NCBI GenBank assembly: GCA_944470555.2
Contig: OX104130.1
Coordinates: 42,069,491 to 42,133,490 of the forward strand
From: Heterobilharzia americana
Lineage: Eukaryota; Platyhelminthes; Trematoda; Strigeidida; Schistosomatidae
Direction of reading: 5' to 3'
DNA: 64,000 nucleotides
Part shown: in pieces, positions 59,497 to 64,000 of the stretch
How positions within the stretch are numbered: position 1 is the first letter of the stretch
Layout: the number at the start of each line of letters is the position of its first letter
The notes under the pieces: generated by a model
What the model saw: the letters and a program-made list of their open reading frames with translations, nothing else
Told to the model about the DNA's origin: nothing
The model's database searches: none
Translations under genes and position numbers: made by a program

Positions 59497-62173
59497 GTAA
59501 AAAGCAGATTTAATATCTGGAGCTAAAAAACAACTATCGATATAAATACTTATGTTGCATTGAAATAACGAATGAAGAAAGTTTTAATTGTATTTAAACA
59601 ACGAGAAAGATTTTTGAATCCTATCTAATTTAAAAATACACAGCAGTAGTGCTATTTATATTTAGTAGTGACTTCAAATTAGTGGTGGAATGTGTTTCTG
59701 AACATTTGCACAATACGGCTCGATTTACCGCTACTTGTTTATGCGCAGTTACATTCCTCATTACACGAATATTATGAAAAGTCACCGTTACTGATGTTTT
59801 GGACCTATCTGCCCAAACAAATGCATATACAGTCAGGCGATTCTTGCGAGATTTTCCAAGTCATTTGATCATGTCTAAATGCTTTTAACTTTCAGATTCT
59901 GCTTTAGAAATCTGGGGAGTAGACAAGAAGCGTTCAATTATATATTCTTTGAGAAATTAACTCAATAAAAAAGGACGTCTTCAGCTTCCTCATAACTCAT
60001 TGACATGGTGTCTAAAACGATTCGCTCGACAGTGTGTTCGTACATATGCAGAATTTAACGAGGATACTTTTTTTCCTGACTATGTTTTGTAGGAGATTCA
60101 CCAAACTGGTTTATATACACTAAAATATTTCATAACAGAGTATATATATATATCGGTGCTCTCTGGATTCATTGTGTGTGGGGGCGTATTTAATTACTTT
60201 GCACTAGCTTATCTGCATTCAGCGACAAACTATGTGTTAAGATATTCCCTCACAAGTTTATATATCATTTTTAGTACTTTGTATCCCTGTGAGTTTTGTT
60301 TAAAATGATGTCTACAGGGGTTGACTTTGAGTTGCAATGTTGTTGAGGATAGTATAGCTAAGATATCTAAGATTTGCTCACAATGCTATCTCAAGTCTTC
60401 CCAAAAATCTTCTTTTCTTCATTCAGATGTCAGATGTAAATCGAAAAATGTAAACCTCAGGGTAGAAATATTTAAATCCGTACCGTAATAGTCCACATAG
60501 TTTGTGTGCGTTAATACGGTTTATGGATTGTTTTCTTAAAAAGATAAAATTCATAGCCGTAATAACACTGCCACATGTCAACTGAGTAAATGAAAAACCG
60601 ACATAAGCGCTCATGATCTTCAGTTTTTTTTCGTCCTACCTATTAACTTAAATAAAAAAATAAATTTAAAAATATTGACAAATATATAGTCCACGTAGAC
60701 ATTTGACACCAGTGGCTAGTTTGTAAACTGCTCAAATTTAGTGTCAGCGAAATTTTATTTGGAACCTTCCAGTCTAGAATACAGTGTTATCTCCGACACA
60801 AGATATTATGAAGTGACAGAATAAGCTTCTAAACAGCATGAGTAAATCGAAACCACTGAAGGTAATTGGTAGATTTAACTAACCAGGTCCAAATAATTTA
60901 AACTAAATAAGACTGCTTTGCTTGTTTACAACCGATCTCATCAGCGATTAATCCAAAAAAGACTAGCCCTCACGGCTGAATCGTTGAAATCAATTTATTC
61001 TGGCTTACTAACTTGCACAGATCGGGATGTTTAGAATGTAATGATCAATTTTTAAATTCATGCTGACTTTTTATTTTGGTCAAAAGTGTATTTCAGTAGT
61101 TTATGATTTTCTGGTGTCAGAGATCACATTTGTTGTAATCTCAGTTGGGTAGTTTTCAGTGCCACCTGGCTAGCGTTAGAGTTGTCTGTCTGAAAAATTC
61201 ACCCGTGAAAAATGTCTGCCATGGAATAAAACGAAACATGAGTTTATTACTCTAAGGTTTTCAGTAACTGTATAAACTATGCCAGTCCCTTATGAAGACT
61301 AATTTGATCAAAGCTATTTAAGTCAACTAGATAACAAGTTCAAACATTAAGATTCATTTCAACTAGAAACTAAAGTCATACGTAACTCAAGGTAACCTCA
61401 TAATCGTATCAAAAAATTCTTAGGAAAAAATGAAAACAGATGAAGTTAATTAATATGCTACTAATAAATTCAATAATAATGAAATAGTATTCAACGGCAA
61501 GACACGCATAAAATAAACGCAAATAGTTTTAGAAATTGTAAAAGCTTTAGAAGCCAAGATTTATCATGACGGTAAGAAACTAAAAATCGTTCGCTCATTA
61601 AACAGTTGTTGCCATATTCGGCAAACAGTAACAGCTTTGCAATTAAAAGTAATTGTAAGAACTTCAGTTTGCTCATAACCATAAAGAACTTTCATATATC
61701 AACCTAGTACTATATATGAACTTGGTGAAATACGTACACACACATACATATAGATACAGAACTCATAGTGACAGCTCTGAATCTAGTATGAGTCTAATTT
61801 AGTGCATGGTAAGACTAATACAGCTTGGTTACCACTAAGTGCATGATTAACCGAAGGAATGTCACAAAAAAAGCAAACTGCTAACATGAATGAAGAATCC
61901 CTAATTAACTCTCTAATGTTAGTCAGTGCTCAAATAATTTTCTTCCAAAAAAGATACAAATTCTACTGAAGTAGAATCGTACATTTTCAAGATAGATCTG
62001 AGCTGCTTTGCTAGCTGTTATAAGCTGAAAACATTTTAAGTGAATATGCACAATTTCTCAACTTTAAATATCACCTCATACGACAATGAATGGATACATA
62101 TCCAGTGATTAAATATAATGCGAGATAAATATGTATATTATACTTTGTTCAGAAGTTTACTGTAAGGAGATAG

Positions 62174-62175
<2 letters not shown>
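59497..62175. other. AT-rich stretch, no feature seen
   Basis: Only short TA runs (for example 60141-60153) and unsupported frames. Confidence 0.45.

Positions 62176-62214
<39 letters not shown>
62176..62214. repeat. (AT)n microsatellite
   Basis: Uninterrupted AT run of about 39 bases. Confidence 0.95.
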
Positions 62215-62217
<3 letters not shown>

Positions 62218-63299
62218 TGTATTCAAATCTTAGATATGATAAGGCACTTTGACCTCAATCATTGATCGAAACCATAAGATTCATCATATATTTTTCAACC
62301 TTCCATAATGTTGGCTTACACCAGTCACATATGTTTGACAAACAGGTCACCTAACAAACACAGCCTTTTAACAGGAAGCTGCATCCCGCAAAGAAGTGTC
62401 AGTAGATTTCAAAGAATTTTTATCCTGTACTAGAATCCATGAAATAGTTAACGATATGACTCATTAGGGAAATGATCGGAAGTTAAAACTAACTTAAAGC
62501 TTTGTTTACAATTATTTAGCATGTTTATAGTCAAAAGTCTTTGATAAATCGACAAGTAAACCTGCTATTGGAATGGATTTGTCAAAATTTAAAAATATGT
62601 ATAAATACAAATCAGTTCGTGGTGTTCATATGGTGGTGGTCGTACTTGTTCGACACCGCAATTAAATTCATTTCGAAAAATTTCTTAACTGCAGAGAAGG
62701 TATACTTTACAATGTTAGGGATCTAGATTTGTCGCTTCTTTCGATGCTTTTATAGGAACGTTAATGTATCGCAGGTATCTTGTTAGTTCACGTATCTTGT
62801 CATCAATGAGCGTAGCGAAAAGAAACATTATTTTGACTATACGCACACGTATTAGTAGTAGTACCTCGGTAAGACACGGACATCTAGATTATTCTGCAAC
62901 ACACTGAATCCTGAACATCTGTGTTTTTTACTACACAAGCGCTCATTTTAAATTATTTCTCAGTCTTAATTGGTAAGCAATGAAGTGCGATATACATCCT
63001 CACAATGAATGTTGGTCTGCCTGCTTTTTTAGGAATCCTGATGAATAATAACTTCCCTTTGCTTATATACAGTCTAATTCAAGATGCTTTTGTAGATATG
63101 AACTCTAAAATAAAATGCTCTAGAATCACTACAATGGTTAGAGAAGATGTCTTTAAACCATATGGCAAAAGCATTGAGACCCCACAAAGAACTTCGTGAC
63201 AAACAGAATTAATATTTAAATTCAGTCATATGAACTGATTGGATGGAGAGGTATTGATTCCTTTTAAAAAACTGTGTTCCGGCATTAAACCTTTTGTTC
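62215..63299. other. AT-rich stretch, weak frames only
   Basis: Frames at 62541-62726 and 63005-63199 (+) have no recognised motif. Confidence 0.4.
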
Positions 63300-63746
63300 T
63301 TGTCTTGGTTGTATTGCGTTCTCTAATCTGAGTTGTTGAGTTGTAGAGCTTTTATCGTCTTTCTAGACGACATCATCAGAACTAACTTCAGTATGAAGTG
63401 AGCTGTCATTGTCTCTTCGTGAGTGACTTAGTAGCTTGCCCTGACGAAGTGGTTTGTGTTTGGTTGTTTCCTTTGATTCTTGTTGGCTGTTGGCTGTTCC
63501 TCTGCTTGACCTCTGACCTTCCTGTCGTTTATCATTTTTATCATTGATTGAAAGATTGAGTAGATGTCTTTACATCTATTGATTGCTGACTAACCTGAAT
63601 GCTAAGCTCCCAGAAATTTTCTCATACCCTTTGTGTTTCCTCTACTTCCTCAAGACCGAATTCATGTCGATAATTATCCACGAGCATTGTCGTCTATAAA
63701 AACGATGAGACTAAACAACTCAGAGAACATAATACAACCAAGACAA
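63300..63746. mobile_element. Inverted-repeat element, about 447 bp
   Basis: The left end starts TTGTCTTGGTTGTATT (63300) and continues through GTTCTCT and GAGTTGTTGAGTTG to a hairpin TCGTCT/AGACGA (63355-63370). The right end (63690-63746) is the imperfect reverse complement, ending AATACAACCAAGACAA. The inner part is GC-richer than the flanks and includes a TTGGCTGTTGGCTGTT repeat near 63482-63497. Arms of about 60-70 bp with gaps suggest either a MITE-like DNA element or an inverted terminal part of a Penelope-like element; I cannot decide. No coding capacity. Confidence 0.55.
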
Positions 63747-64000
63747 TCCACCTGAGCTACAAATAATTTCCATCACTTCAGTTCTTGTATTTTACAAAAA
63801 GCTGATAAACCACATTGTTTCTCAAGCAGCCATTTTATTTATACATTAAGTTATATGTACCATTGTAACGCAAGATTGTGCAAATCTTGAGCTAACATGC
63901 AATCATTTTCTGCCTAGTTTGCATGTTCCGGGCTTTTCAGGACCTAACGTGTTATACTGACTGATATACCTTGTCTAAATTCTTGCCGCTACATAAAATA
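63747..64000. other. Window end, no feature seen
   Basis: AT-rich sequence with no recognised element. Confidence 0.4.

Noticed and set aside
1..64000. CRISPR array, bacterial operon or viral genome
   Set aside because: There are no spaced direct repeats, no dense ORFs and no ribosome binding sites; the repeat content is that of an animal genome.

Overview
The window looks like trematode nuclear DNA, most likely Schistosoma. It is strongly AT-rich, has no dense gene array, and carries long (TA)n and (GA)n microsatellites. It also holds tRNA-headed SINE-like repeats with hammerhead ribozyme motifs (the SM-alpha type known from schistosomes), RTE-type non-LTR retrotransposons and degraded Penelope-like elements. 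Genus assignment is an inference from this repeat set; no marker gene is present to fix the species.

Layout: 1-5.7 kb holds microsatellites and two inverted pairs of a hammerhead-bearing SINE, one of them a near-perfect 110-bp palindrome. At 6.5-21.4 kb three minus-strand exon-like segments (21135-21349, 9839-10055, 6532-6780) have plausible splice sites and compatible phases, and may be one split gene of unknown function. At 22-26.7 kb there is a cluster of SINE copies, including one SM-alpha-like copy and a third head-to-head pair. At 28.3-34.1 kb lies an old minus-strand RTE element, split by a younger 5'-truncated RTE copy with a 14-bp target-site duplication. At 35.3-37.2 kb are a minus-strand terminal-exon candidate (possibly MARVEL-like) and two plus-strand coding-like stretches. 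At 41.3-42.0 and 46.6-48.2 kb are two decayed Penelope-like elements with recognisable RT and GIY-YIG traces. At 48.75-52.08 kb is an apparently full-length but frame-broken RTE copy bounded by a perfect 16-bp duplication. From 52 to 64 kb the DNA is mostly featureless, with weak exon candidates at 57.2 and 59.2 kb and an inverted-repeat element at 63.30-63.75 kb.

No intact autonomous transposon and no complete host gene can be shown. The notable biology is repeat biology: SINE copies arranged head to head so that their 3' tails face outward, with hammerhead motifs on both strands, and a readable insertion history of RTE elements. All alignments and identities here were made by eye; exon calls rest on splice signals and composition only.
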